The notes under the pieces are model-generated. The model searched no databases and had not been told where the DNA came from. It was given only the letters and a program-made list of their open reading frames with translations. From JAWKHR01 sp041394725 (GTDB lineage Bacteria > Acidobacteriota > Vicinamibacteria > Vicinamibacterales > SCN-69-37): 64,000 nucleotides of DNA. The stretch spans positions 3,049 through 67,048 of the forward strand of contig JAWKHR010000036.1 in NCBI GenBank assembly GCA_041394725.1, given 5' to 3'. Shown piece after piece: positions 33,964 through 43,066 of the stretch. Within the stretch, counting starts at the first letter, position 1. Each line of letters begins with the position of its first letter. A program made the position numbers and the translations under genes.

Positions 33964-34650
33964 ATGACCTTCGTCACGCTGGCCGCCTCGGCGGTGCTGC
34001 TCGGGTTCCTGCACGGTCTGGGGGCCGATCACCTGATGGCGATCGCGGCCCTGTCGATCGACGGCCGGGGTGACGACCGGCGGCATTCCCGGGTCCTGCG
34101 CACCGCCGTCGGGTTTGCCGCCGGGCACGCGATCCTGCTCGGGCTGGGCGCCACGGCGGCGCTGCTCTTCGGGTGGGTGCTGCCCGCGGCGGCCGAGTCG
34201 GGGGCCGAGGCGCTCGGCGGCGTGCTGCTCATCGGCCTGGGCGGCGCGGGGCTGTGGACCGTGCTGTCGGGGCGGACGTACGGCCACATCCATCCGGTGG
34301 ACGAGACCGACCGCTGGCACCTCCACCTGACCGCGACGGGCGGGCACCCGACGGGCCAGCACGCGGCGGCGTCGAACCTGCCGACCCTCATGGGCGCGGT
34401 GTTCGCGGTGAGCAGCCTGCGCGCGCTGATGCTGCTGGCGCCGTTCGGCGGCGACGTGCGGTCGTTCAGCCTGCCCGTGGTCCTGCTGCTCGTCGTGCTC
34501 TTCGGCGTCGGGATCCTGCTCTCGATGTCGCTCTTCGGCGTCGTCCTCGCGCGCGTCCTCTCGCTGAAGGTCGTCGAACACCTCGGCCGCGCCGCCGCCG
34601 TCCTGGTCGCGCTGGCGTCGATCGTGCTCGGAGCGTACTGGGTGCTGTAA
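33964..34650 (+). CDS. NicO/UreH-like metal transporter
   Basis: Membrane protein of 228 residues with six predicted helices. TM1 carries HGLGADHLMAIAAL, the H-x4-D-H signature of nickel/cobalt transporters and UreH-like proteins. A His-rich loop (about 100-125: GHIHPVDETDRWHLHL and TGGHPTGQH) sits between TM3 and TM4. It starts 27 bp after the selenoprotein gene and is probably co-transcribed with it. The substrate is likely a divalent metal ion; which one is not evident. It has no Cys, so it is not a CcdA-like redox partner for the upstream protein. Confidence 0.75.
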   Translation: MTFVTLAASAVLLGFLHGLGADHLMAIAALSIDGRGDDRRHSRVLRTAVGFAAGHAILLGLGATAALLFGWVLPAAAESGAEALGGVLLIGLGGAGLWTVLSGRTYGHIHPVDETDRWHLHLTATGGHPTGQHAAASNLPTLMGAVFAVSSLRALMLLAPFGGDVRSFSLPVVLLLVVLFGVGILLSMSLFGVVLARVLSLKVVEHLGRAAAVLVALASIVLGAYWVL

Positions 34651-34662
34651 GGCGCTCGAGTA

Positions 34663-34821
34663 ACTTTGAAGTTCGAAGTTCGAACTTCGAACCACGGTGG
34701 TCGCCTTTCGGCGACGACTCATTTGGCTCGAGATCGACAGACTCACGGCCGCCAAGAAAAGGGAAGGTCGCCGGCGAAGCCGGCCCCCACGGTTCGAAGT
34801 TCGAACTTCGAACTTCAAAGT
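34663..34821. repeat. 159-bp element with 31-bp perfect terminal inverted repeats
   Basis: The arms at 34663-34693 and 34791-34821 are exact complements and each contains overlapping TTCGAA palindromes (GAAGTTCGAAC type). The 97-bp core has two small GC hairpins and no gene. It sits between the stops of two convergent genes. The shape fits a MITE-like element or a strong bidirectional terminator. I see no clear target-site duplication. Confidence 0.8.
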
Positions 34822-34843
34822 TTCGCAGACGCCCTCTGTCTCC

Positions 34844-36121
34844 CTATATCTCCCTCAGGCTGCTGCCGCGGCCGGTGAGGAAGAACGTCGCGGTCAGCAG
34901 GGTGAGGAGCAGGCCGTTGACGACCATCACCTTCGGCGCCGAGTAGACGTCGGCCAGGGCGCCGGCGGTGAGGGCGCCGAGCGGGCCCCCGCCGCGCAGC
35001 GCGACCATGTAGATGCTCACCACGCGGCCCCGCAGTTCCTCCGGCACGGCGAGCTGGACGATCGAGAAGCTGATCGAGAACAGCGCCATGAACAGGATGC
35101 CGCAGCAGAACACGAGGCCGTAGCTGATCCAGGGCGTGCGCGAGAAGGCGAAGCCGGCAATCGCCAGGCCCATCAGCCCCTGGATGCCCAGCAGCGTTCG
35201 GCCCATGTGGCGGAAGCGGCCGAGCGCGCCGATGATGAGCGCGCCGGCGATCGCGCCGCTGCCCTGGAAGGCCATCAGCAGCGACAGCCGCGCTTCCGGC
35301 GTCCCGCCGGCGCTGGCGAGCACCGTGCGGGCGAACGTCGGCAGCAGCGTGAGCAGCGGCATCGCCAGGAAGGTGCTCACGATGACGAGCGCCGTCAGCG
35401 TCAGCAGCAGCCGCTGGTGGCGGACGTAGGTCAGGCCGCCGCGCAGCTCCGTCCACAGGTCCTGCCGGCCCGACGCCGGGGCCGTCGCGAGCGGCTTGAT
35501 CAGCATCAGCGCGACCACGACGAAGAAGAACGACAGGCCGTTGAGCAGGAAGCACCACGCCATCCCCAGCACGACGAGGATGGCCGTGCCGCCCATCGGC
35601 CCGAGCACGCGCGAGAGGTTGAACTGCGTCGAGTTGAGCGCGATCGCGTTCGGCAGGTCGCGTCGCGGCACGAGCGAGGGCAGCATCGACTGGTAGGCCG
35701 GCCCGCCGAAGGCCTGCGCGCAGCCCGTGAGGAACGACAGCGTCAGCACGTGCCAGATCTCGATTCGTCCGGTGAAGACCAGCGCCGAGAGCGAGAACGC
35801 GGTGAAGGCCTGGACGTACTGCGACCAGGTGAGCAGGCGGCGCCGGTCGTGCCGGTCGGCGATGACGCCGCCGATCAGCATGAACAGCAGGATCGGCAGC
35901 TGCGAGAGGAAATCGTCGAGGCCCAGGTAGAAGTTCGAGTTGGTCAGGTCGAGCACCAGCCAGCTCTGGGCGAACTTCTGCATCCAGGTGCCGATGGTCG
36001 AGCCGAGCGCGGCGAACCAGACGAGCCGGAAATCGCGGTGGGTGAGGGCGCCCGCCACGCGATGGCGCCAGCTCCGGAGCGGATCTTCGGGCGGAGGACT
36101 GGCAGGCACGGGGCTGGACAC
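34844..36121 (-). CDS. MFS transporter (EntS-like exporter group)
   Basis: Major facilitator permease of 425 residues with 10-12 helices and a GTG start. N-terminal RDFRLVWFAALGSTIGTWMQ, the loop motif GGVIADRHDRRRLL (MFS motif A) after TM2, QSMLPSLVPRRDLPNAIALNS, and a central charged loop before VRHQRLLLTLTAL. This is the MFS_3/EntS pattern linked to siderophore or drug export. No substrate gene is adjacent. It diverges from imuA across 120 bp. Confidence 0.88.
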   Translation of the reverse strand: MSSPVPASPPPEDPLRSWRHRVAGALTHRDFRLVWFAALGSTIGTWMQKFAQSWLVLDLTNSNFYLGLDDFLSQLPILLFMLIGGVIADRHDRRRLLTWSQYVQAFTAFSLSALVFTGRIEIWHVLTLSFLTGCAQAFGGPAYQSMLPSLVPRRDLPNAIALNSTQFNLSRVLGPMGGTAILVVLGMAWCFLLNGLSFFFVVVALMLIKPLATAPASGRQDLWTELRGGLTYVRHQRLLLTLTALVIVSTFLAMPLLTLLPTFARTVLASAGGTPEARLSLLMAFQGSGAIAGALIIGALGRFRHMGRTLLGIQGLMGLAIAGFAFSRTPWISYGLVFCCGILFMALFSISFSIVQLAVPEELRGRVVSIYMVALRGGGPLGALTAGALADVYSAPKVMVVNGLLLTLLTATFFLTGRGSSLREI

Positions 36122-36186
36122 GGACTCGGCATCTTATCAAGTCATTCGGGCGCGCCGGGCCGGCGACAGATTACGAGTTTCGCCTC

Positions 36187-36215
36187 TTGATCGCCTCAGA
36201 GGCCTGGCGTATGCT
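36187..36215 (+). promoter_or_regulatory. Candidate sigma-70 promoter of imuA
   Basis: TTGATC (36187-36192), 17-bp spacer, TATGCT (36210-36215), 27 bp before the imuA ATG. A LexA operator is expected for this cassette, but I cannot identify one with confidence. Confidence 0.4.
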
Positions 36216-36241
36216 GTGGCGAACACAAGGCGAAACTCGGC

Positions 36242-36979
36242 ATGGGATCCGCGGCACTGGCACATCTCGAAGGCCTGCTCCAGGCCCGAAAACTGGACTC
36301 CACCCTGCTGCGGGCGTGGCTGGCGGAGACCGGCGCGCCGGTCGCCGCGACGGGCCTGTCCGCCCTCGACGAGGCGCTCGGCGGTGGCTGGCGGCGCGGC
36401 GAGCTGTCCGAGCTCATCGGGCTCCGGTCGAGCGGTCGCACGAGCACGATCGTGCAGACGCTGGCGGCCGCGACGACCCGCGGGGAAGTCGTCGGCCTCG
36501 TCGATGCGCTCGACCGGTTCGATCCGGTGTCCGCCGAGGCGGCCGGCCTGGACCTGTCGCGCGTCCTCTGGGTGCGCGGGGCGTCCTGCACGGCGGAGCG
36601 GGCGCGGCCGGGCGTGCTCGAGCGCGCCGTCCACCAGGCCGTCCGCGCGCTGGACCTGCTGATCCGCGCGGGCGGCTTCGGCGTCGTCGTCCTCGACGTC
36701 GCGGACGTGCCGGCGCTGTTCCTGCGCGCGCTGCCCTCGACCACCTGGCTGCGCCTGGCGCGTGCCAATGAGGGCAGCCGCACGGCGTGCGTGCTGGTCG
36801 GCGCGTCGCCGATCAGCCGCAGCGCGCGCGGCGCGACCGTCCAGCTCGAGGGCGCGGCGCGATGGGTCGGCGACAGCCCCCAGAGCCGGCGGCTGGGGGG
36901 GCTGCAGATTCGCGCGTCGATCGGCCAGGCGCGCCGGTCCCATCACGCGTCGCCGCACTGGGTGCTCCGCGCGAGCTAG
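36242..36979 (+). CDS. imuA: ImuA-like RecA-fold mutasome protein
   Basis: ImuA of 245 residues, a RecA-like accessory of translesion synthesis. N-terminal TGLSALDEALGGGWRRGELSEL is the ImuA/SulA-like signature. The P-loop region (LIGLRSSGRTS) is not a canonical Walker A, as is common in ImuA. LWVRGASC, a Walker-B-like VVVLDVADV and a C-terminal RRLGGLQIRASIGQA block follow. First gene of imuA-imuB-dnaE2; imuB starts 2 bp after its stop. Confidence 0.88.
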   Translation: MGSAALAHLEGLLQARKLDSTLLRAWLAETGAPVAATGLSALDEALGGGWRRGELSELIGLRSSGRTSTIVQTLAAATTRGEVVGLVDALDRFDPVSAEAAGLDLSRVLWVRGASCTAERARPGVLERAVHQAVRALDLLIRAGGFGVVVLDVADVPALFLRALPSTTWLRLARANEGSRTACVLVGASPISRSARGATVQLEGAARWVGDSPQSRRLGGLQIRASIGQARRSHHASPHWVLRAS

Positions 36980-36981
36980 CC

Positions 36982-38567
36982 ATGCCGGTGCTCTTCGGCT
37001 GTCTCGTCCGGGTGCCCGGCGGCCCGGCTGCCCCGGGCACGCTCGAAACGGTCGCGCGCGCCTGTTCGCCGCGTGTCGAGCCGGCCGGCGACGACCGGGT
37101 CGTCTTCGATGCCTCGGGCCTGCGGCGGGTGCTTGGTCCGCCCGAGGACATCGCGCGCGAGGTGATCCGCCTGGCGGAGCAGCAGGGCCTGGCCGTGCGG
37201 CTGGCGTTGTCGGGGACGATGACGGCGTCGTGGCTGCTGGCGCACGCAGGCCCCGCCGTGACCCCGGCCGTGACCGTCGTCGCGCCCGGCGCCCAGGCGG
37301 CGCGACTGGCGCCGCTGCCGGTGACGGCGCTGCTGACGCTGCCGGAGTGCCTGGCGCCGGCCGATCGCCGGACGGCTGAGGCGCCGCCCGGCGGGGCGCG
37401 TGCGCGCGACGTCTCGCCGGCACACCGGGACATCGCGGTCGCCGGCAGGCCCGGCATTACCGCATGGCGCCAGGACCGGAGGCTGGGGCGCGCGCGCCGG
37501 CCGATGCGCCACGCGACGGGGCAGGCGCGCGCGCGGCGCTGGACCGGTCGAGCGCGCGCGCGGCGCTGGATGCACTGCGCATCGAGCGGGCCGTGCTCGA
37601 GCGGTTCGATCGCTGGGGCGTGCGCACGCTGGGCGACGTCGCGCGCCTGCCGCGCGCCGATGTCCGCGCGCGGCTCGGGCTGGCCGGGCTGCGCATTCAC
37701 CAGGCGGCGTGTGGCGAGGACGCGACGGTCCTCGTGCCGGCGGACGCCCCGCGGGTGTTCCTCGAGCGCGCGGAGCTCGAGTGGCCGATCGAGGGGCTCG
37801 AGCCGCTGTCGTTCGTGCTGGCGCGGCTGTGCGACGGGCTGTCCACCGCGCTCGAGCGGGCCGACCGCGGCGCCATTGCCGTCACGACGACGCTCCGGCT
37901 GGTCACGCGGCAGGTGCACGTCCGGACGCTGCACCTGCCGGCGCCGATGCGCGACGCGCGCGTGCTGCGAACGCTCGTCGGCCTCGATCTCGAGTCGCAT
38001 CCGCCCGCCGCGGGCATCGACGTGGTGGAGGTCGAAGCCGAGGTCGCGCCCGGCCGGATCACCCAGGGCTCGCTGCTCGAGCACAGCCTGCCGACGCCCG
38101 AGGATCTCGCGACGCTCGTGGCCCGGCTCGGCGCGTTGATGGGCGAATCCCGCGTCGGCGCGCCGGCGCTCGTGGACACGCACGACGAGCGCGCGTTCGC
38201 GATGGCGCCGTTCCGCGCGACCCCGCCGGAGGCCGGATCCCGGACGCCGGGCGCCTCGGTCTCCGTGATGCCGGAATCCCCGAGCCCCGGGGCGTCGTGC
38301 CTCCGCCGGTTCCGCCTGCCGCTCGCCACCCGCGTCGTCGTCGATCGTGGCACGCCGGTGCGGGTCGTGCCGTCCTCGCGCGGCGTGCCTGGCGGCGCGG
38401 TGGTGGCGTGTGCCGGTCCCTGGCGATCGTCGGGGCACTGGTGGACGTTCGATCGATCCGCGTGGGATCGCGACGAGTGGGACGTCGAGGTGTCCGAGGG
38501 CGCGGTGATCCGGCTGTCGCGTCACCGCGCGACGGGGCAGTGGGCGATTGAAGGCATCCTGGATTGA
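36982..38567 (+). CDS. imuB: ImuB-like Y-family polymerase homologue, frame-disrupted
   Basis: The first 140 or so residues from ATG 36982 (SPRVEPAG, VVFDASGLRRVLG, LALSGTMTASWLLAHA) match the ImuB palm, which lacks the catalytic acidic residues of true Y-family polymerases. The second part, in another frame from about 37464 to 38567, has the helix-hairpin region (ERFDRWGVRTLGDVARLPRADV) and ImuB C-terminal domain (PEDLATLVARLGALMGESRVG, and a final WDVEVSEGAVIRLSRH). The shift lies between about 37400 and 37560, in a stretch with a duplicated GCGCGCGCGGCGCTGGA. An indel error or a real break are both possible. ImuB links DnaE2 to the beta clamp. Confidence 0.82.
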
Positions 38568-38593
38568 GCCCGCCGTTTTTCTCCGACCCCGAC

Positions 38594-41500
38594 ATGTATC
38601 TCGAGCTGCACACCGCATCGGCCTTCTCGTTTCTCGACGGCGCGTCGCTGCCCGCCACGCTCATCGAGCGCGCGGCCGATCTCGGCTATCCGGCGATCGC
38701 GCTGCTCGATCGCGACGGCCTGTACGGCGCGCCGCAGTTCTACCGTGCCGCGAAGGCCGCCGGCCTCAAGGCCATCGTCGGCGCGGAACTCACGATCGGT
38801 CCGCCCGATGATCCCCGGGCGTCGTCGTCGGGGGGGCGGGCGCCGTCGTCAGGTTCCCGAACGCCGAGCGCCGACCGCCGACCGCCGTCGTCGTTCTCCC
38901 CGCCCAGTGCCCAGCGCCCGGCGCCTGCGCTCTGGACGCTGCCCGTGCTCGTCCAGAACGCCGAGGGCTACCGGCAGCTGTGCCGGGTCATCACCCGGGC
39001 GAAGCTCCGGTCGCCGAAGGGCGAATGCCGGCTGACGCTGGCCGATCTCGAGGGCCAGGCGGGGGGACTCGTCGCGCTCGTCGGGCGCGAGGCGTTGCGG
39101 GCGGAACGGCACGGCGTCGGCGGGCTCGTGGATCAGCTCGTCGGCACGTTCGGCCGGACGAACGTCTGGGTCGAGCTGCAGCGGCACCTCCGGCGCGACG
39201 AGCAGGGCGATCTGCAGGCGCTCGTCGATCTGGCGTCGGCGTTCCGCGTGCCGGTGATGGCGTCGAACGGCGTCCGGTTCGCGTCGCCGGAGGCGCGGCC
39301 GCTCTACGACGTCCTCACCAGCATCCGGCTGAAGACGACGCTCGCGCGGGCGGGGCGGCGGCTGGCGGTCAACGCGGAGCGGTACCTGAAGCCGCCGGAG
39401 GTCATGGCGCGCATGTTCTCGGACCTGCCGCAGGCGCTCGCGGGCACCGAGGCGCTGGCCGAGCGGCTCGAGTTCACGCTCGCGAACCTCGGCTACCGGT
39501 TTCCGGACTATCCGGTGCCGGCGGGGGAGACGCAGGCGTCGTTCCTGCGACGGCTGACGCAGGTCGGCGCGCGGGATCGGTACCGGCCGTATCACGACCG
39601 CGCGCGCGCGCAGATCCGGCGCGAGCTCGACCTGATCGAGAAGCTCGACCTGGCCGGCTACTTCCTCATCGTCTGGGACCTCGTCAACTTCTGCCGGCAG
39701 CAGGGGATTCTCGTGCAGGGGCGCGGGTCGGCCGCCAACAGCGCGGTCTGCTACGCGCTCGGGATCACCGCGGTCGATCCGGTCGGCATGGAGCTGCTGT
39801 TCGAACGCTTCCTGTCGGAGGAGCGCGGCGAGTGGCCGGACATCGACCTGGACCTGCCGAGCGGCGACCGGCGCGAGCGTGTCATCCAGTACGTGTACGA
39901 GCGCTACGGGACGCTGGGGGCCGCGATGACGGCCAACGTCATCTCCTACCGCGGCCGGAGCGCCGCGCGCGAGGTGGGGAAGGTGCTCGCGCTCGACACG
40001 GAGGAGATCGACCGGCTCGCGCGGCTGATGAGCCAGTTCGAGTTCGTCGACCCGGAGGAGACCATCGGCCGCAACCTCCGGGAATCGGGCCTCGACCCGG
40101 ACGACCCGCGCTACGCGCAGTTCGCGAGGCTCTGGCGCGAAATCCAGGACCTGCCGCGCCACCTCGGCCAGCACTCGGGCGGCATGGTCGTCTGCCAGGG
40201 GCGGCTGGACGAGGTCGTGCCGCTCGAGAACGCCTCGATGCCGGGGCGGGTCGTCGTGCAGTGGGACAAGGACGACTGCGCGGACCTGGGGATCGTAAAG
40301 GTGGATCTGCTCGGCCTCGGGATGATGGCGGCGCTCGAGGACGCATTGTCGATCATCAACACGAACGACGCCGGGCCGAAGGTCGATCTCGCCCATCTTC
40401 CCCCGGACGACCCCGCCGTCTACCGCATGCTGCAGGAGGCCGACACGGTCGGCGTGTTCCAGGTGGAGTCGCGCGCGCAGATGGCGACGCTGCCGCGGCT
40501 GCGGCCGGAGCACTTCTACGATCTCGTCGTCGAGGTCGCGATCATCCGGCCCGGGCCCATCGTCGGCAACATGGTGCATCCGTACCTCCGGCGGCGGCGC
40601 GGGCAGGAACCGGTGACGTATCCGCACCCGCGGCTCGAGCCGGTGCTGAAGCGGACGCTCGGCGTGCCGCTGTTCCAGGAACAGCTGCTGCGGATGGCGA
40701 TGGTCGTCGCGGACTTCAGCGGCGGCGAGGCCGAGGAACTGCGCCGTGCGATGGGCTTCAAGCGATCCGTCAGGCGGATGCAGCAGATCGAGACGAAGCT
40801 GCGGGCCGGCATGGCCCGGAACGGCATCACGCCCGAGGCGGCCGACCAGATCGTGCAGTCGATCACGTCGTTCGCGCTCTACGGGTTTCCCGAGTCGCAC
40901 GCGGCGAGCTTCGCGCTCATCGTCTATGCCAGCGCGTACCTCAAGGCGCACTACCCGGCGGCGTTCTACACGGCGCTGCTCAACAACCAGCCGATGGGGT
41001 TCTACCACCCGGCCACGCTGGTCAAGGACGCCCAGCGCCGCGGCGTCCGGTTCGCGCCGGTGGACGTACAGGTCTCGGGCTGGGACTGCGCGGTGCAGGA
41101 CGACGGCGCCATCCGCCTCGGCCTGCGCTGTGTCCGCGGCCTTCGCGAGGAGGCGGGTCGGAGGATCGAGGCCGCGCCGCCCGGGGACGTCCGAGCGCCG
41201 AGCGCCGAACGCCGAGCGCCGCCCGTGAACTCACCAGTGCCCGGTGCCCAGCGCCCAGTGCCGACAAGATTCACGTCGATGGACGACCTCGTCGCCCGCG
41301 CCCGGCTCCGGCAGGACGAGGTGCGCCTCCTGGCCGAGGTCGGCGCGCTCGTCTCGCTCGGCGGCGATCGCCGATCCGCGCTCTGGCAGGCCGAACGCGC
41401 CGGCCGCCCGGCTGGGCCGCTGCTGCACGAGATCGGCGATCAACGTCGGCGGTCGGCGGTCGGCGCGCGGCTCTCGGGCGCCACGTCTCACGACGAGCCG

Positions 41501-42040
41501 ACGGGCGCCGAACACGACGACCCTCGGGCGCCGACCGCCGACGGCCGAGCGCCGGAACGAGCACCGTCTTCCCAAGCGCCGAACGCCGAGGACCGAGCGC
41601 CGGAACGATCGCCCCTCCCGCCGATGTCCCTCCTCGAGCGGGTGAAGGCGGACTACGACGGCACGGGGCTCACGATCGGGCCGCACCCGATGGCGCTCGT
41701 CCGGGCGTCGCTCGCGCCGATGGGGGTGGCGCGCGCGGCGGATCTCAGGCGGATCCGGACCGGCCGGCGCGTGCGCGTGGCCGGCGCGGTCATCACGCGG
41801 CAGCGGCCCGGCACCGCCAAGGGGTTCGTGTTCCTCTCGCTCGAGGACGAGACGGGCATCTCGAACATCATCGTCAACCCGGACACGTTCGCCGCCTTCA
41901 AGCGGACGATCGTGGACGAGCCCTACCTCATCGTCGAGGGCGTGCTCCAGGACCAGACCGGCGCGATTTCGATCAAGGCCGATCGCGTGGACGCGCTCCG
42001 CTACGGCGGTCCCGAAGCCGACTCGCACGACTTCCACTGA
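38594..42040 (+). CDS. dnaE2: Error-prone DNA polymerase III alpha (DnaE2/ImuC)
   Basis: DnaE2 of 1148 residues from ATG 38594 (MYLELHTASAFSFLDGASLPA); a TTG at 38564 overlapping the imuB stop would add 10. PHP domain with key residues changed (ELHTAS for HxH, LLDRDG for DHDG), so the PHP metal site is lost. Polymerase core: QGRGSAANSAVCYALGIT, WPDIDLDLPSGDRRE (catalytic Asp pair), GQHSGGMVVC, FSGGEAEELRRAMGFKR, FPESHAASFALIVYASAYLK. C-terminal HhH and OB fold (RVAGAVITRQRPGTAKGFVF). Three low-complexity inserts make it longer than typical DnaE2. It performs lesion bypass with ImuA and ImuB. Confidence 0.95.
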   Translation: MYLELHTASAFSFLDGASLPATLIERAADLGYPAIALLDRDGLYGAPQFYRAAKAAGLKAIVGAELTIGPPDDPRASSSGGRAPSSGSRTPSADRRPPSSFSPPSAQRPAPALWTLPVLVQNAEGYRQLCRVITRAKLRSPKGECRLTLADLEGQAGGLVALVGREALRAERHGVGGLVDQLVGTFGRTNVWVELQRHLRRDEQGDLQALVDLASAFRVPVMASNGVRFASPEARPLYDVLTSIRLKTTLARAGRRLAVNAERYLKPPEVMARMFSDLPQALAGTEALAERLEFTLANLGYRFPDYPVPAGETQASFLRRLTQVGARDRYRPYHDRARAQIRRELDLIEKLDLAGYFLIVWDLVNFCRQQGILVQGRGSAANSAVCYALGITAVDPVGMELLFERFLSEERGEWPDIDLDLPSGDRRERVIQYVYERYGTLGAAMTANVISYRGRSAAREVGKVLALDTEEIDRLARLMSQFEFVDPEETIGRNLRESGLDPDDPRYAQFARLWREIQDLPRHLGQHSGGMVVCQGRLDEVVPLENASMPGRVVVQWDKDDCADLGIVKVDLLGLGMMAALEDALSIINTNDAGPKVDLAHLPPDDPAVYRMLQEADTVGVFQVESRAQMATLPRLRPEHFYDLVVEVAIIRPGPIVGNMVHPYLRRRRGQEPVTYPHPRLEPVLKRTLGVPLFQEQLLRMAMVVADFSGGEAEELRRAMGFKRSVRRMQQIETKLRAGMARNGITPEAADQIVQSITSFALYGFPESHAASFALIVYASAYLKAHYPAAFYTALLNNQPMGFYHPATLVKDAQRRGVRFAPVDVQVSGWDCAVQDDGAIRLGLRCVRGLREEAGRRIEAAPPGDVRAPSAERRAPPVNSPVPGAQRPVPTRFTSMDDLVARARLRQDEVRLLAEVGALVSLGGDRRSALWQAERAGRPAGPLLHEIGDQRRRSAVGARLSGATSHDEPTGAEHDDPRAPTADGRAPERAPSSQAPNAEDRAPERSPLPPMSLLERVKADYDGTGLTIGPHPMALVRASLAPMGVARAADLRRIRTGRRVRVAGAVITRQRPGTAKGFVFLSLEDETGISNIIVNPDTFAAFKRTIVDEPYLIVEGVLQDQTGAISIKADRVDALRYGGPEADSHDFH
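38812..38937 (+). repeat. In-frame GCCGAACGCC-type repeat insert 1 in dnaE2
   Basis: This stretch between VGAELT and LPVLVQNAEGY has GAACGCCGAGCGCCGACCGCC and CCCAGTGCCCAGCGCCC-like motifs and encodes a Ser/Arg/Pro-rich loop. DnaE2 relatives join these two blocks directly. Confidence 0.75.
41170..41272 (+). repeat. In-frame repeat insert 2 in dnaE2
   Basis: CGAGCGCCGAGCGCCGAACG units followed by CAGTGCCCGGTGCCCAGCG units lie between EEAGRRIEAA and RFTSMDDL. It is the same repeat family as inserts 1 and 3 and the array at 52966. Confidence 0.78.
41437..41620 (+). repeat. In-frame repeat insert 3 in dnaE2
   Basis: The longest of the three inserts. GTCGGCGGTCGGC, GGGCGCCGACCGCCGACGGC and AGCGCCGAACGCCGAGGACC motifs encode an Ala/Arg/Pro/Glu-rich linker just before PLPPMSLLERVKADY. 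Confidence 0.75.
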
Positions 42041-42071
42041 ACGGCTGAGCGCCCGCCGGGGACCCGGTATC

Positions 42072-43058
42072 ATGTCCCCCGTGTCCGCGCCGCTCCGCCT
42101 GGCCTTCCTCGGCTGTGGCTTCATCACCCGGGTCCACAGCCGCCACCTGCGGGCGCTCGGGCGCGACCTGACCTGGAGCTACGCGAGCCGCGACGCCGCG
42201 AAGGCCGAGGACTTCCGGCGCCGGCTGGGCGGCGCGAAGAGCTACGGCGACTACCGGGCCGCGATTGCCGACCCGGAGGTCGACGCGGTCGTCGTCGCGG
42301 TGCCGCCGGCGCTCCATCGAGACCTCGCGCTGGAGGCGCTGGCGGCGGGCAAGCACGTGCTCGTCGAGAAGCCGGCGTTCCCGGCGATGGCCGACTACGA
42401 GACCGTCCGCGCGGCCCGCGAGGCCGCGGGGCGGACCGTGCTCGTCGGCGAGAACGACCACTACAAGCCGCTGGCGGTCTGCCTGCGCGGCCTGCTCGCG
42501 AACGGGGTGATCGGCGACCTGGTCTTCGGGCACTTCGTGACGATCGCGAAGCGTCTGAAGACGGCCGACGACTGGCGCAACGACGAGACGATGGCGGGGG
42601 GCGACGCGTTCTTCGAGGAGGGCATCCACTGGCTGCACGTCGCGGGCAGCCTCGGCCCGGCGATCACCCGGGCGCACGGGCTGCGGCCGATCCTGCCGCC
42701 GGCCGGGCCGGACCGCCGGCGCAAGAGCATGCTCGTGGCCTTCCACTACGACACCGGTGCGGTCGGCGCGCTCTACTACAGCCGCGAGGTGCCGTCGCTC
42801 TTCCGCGGCCTGCGCCTGTCGAAGCTGTTCGGCCGCGACGGCGTCATCTCGTTCGAGTCGAACGGCGCCCTGGTCGTCGTGCGCGGTCGCGGGCTGCCGC
42901 GCGCCTACCTGCCGGGATTCCGCGACATCCGGGGCTACCAGGCGATGTATCGTGATTTCGTCCGCGCCGCGCGGACCGGCGTGCCGCCCGAGATGAGCCT
43001 CGAGCGGGCCATGGACGACCAGCGCCTGATGGACCAGATCTACGCCAGCCTCGACTGA
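42072..43058 (+). CDS. Gfo/Idh/MocA-family oxidoreductase
   Basis: NAD(P)-dependent sugar dehydrogenase-type enzyme of 328 residues. Rossmann motif LAFLGCGFITRVHSRHL, the EKP motif in HVLVEKPAFPAM, and a catalytic-region HYKP. The C-terminal alpha/beta domain contains EEGIHWLHVAGSLG. It is followed after 8 bp by a GMC oxidoreductase and then a VOC protein, suggesting a small carbohydrate or polyol oxidation operon. The substrate is unknown. Confidence 0.9.
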   Translation: MSPVSAPLRLAFLGCGFITRVHSRHLRALGRDLTWSYASRDAAKAEDFRRRLGGAKSYGDYRAAIADPEVDAVVVAVPPALHRDLALEALAAGKHVLVEKPAFPAMADYETVRAAREAAGRTVLVGENDHYKPLAVCLRGLLANGVIGDLVFGHFVTIAKRLKTADDWRNDETMAGGDAFFEEGIHWLHVAGSLGPAITRAHGLRPILPPAGPDRRRKSMLVAFHYDTGAVGALYYSREVPSLFRGLRLSKLFGRDGVISFESNGALVVVRGRGLPRAYLPGFRDIRGYQAMYRDFVRAARTGVPPEMSLERAMDDQRLMDQIYASLD

Positions 43059-43066
43059 CCGATCCG

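Noticed and set aside
36190..36241. LexA operator upstream of imuA
   Set aside because: GAACACAAGGCGAAAC is present but does not match a LexA consensus I could defend; only the -35/-10 pair is reported.
38820..38935. CRISPR-like or VNTR array in dnaE2
   Set aside because: Units are short, irregular and within coding sequence; no spacer-repeat order.
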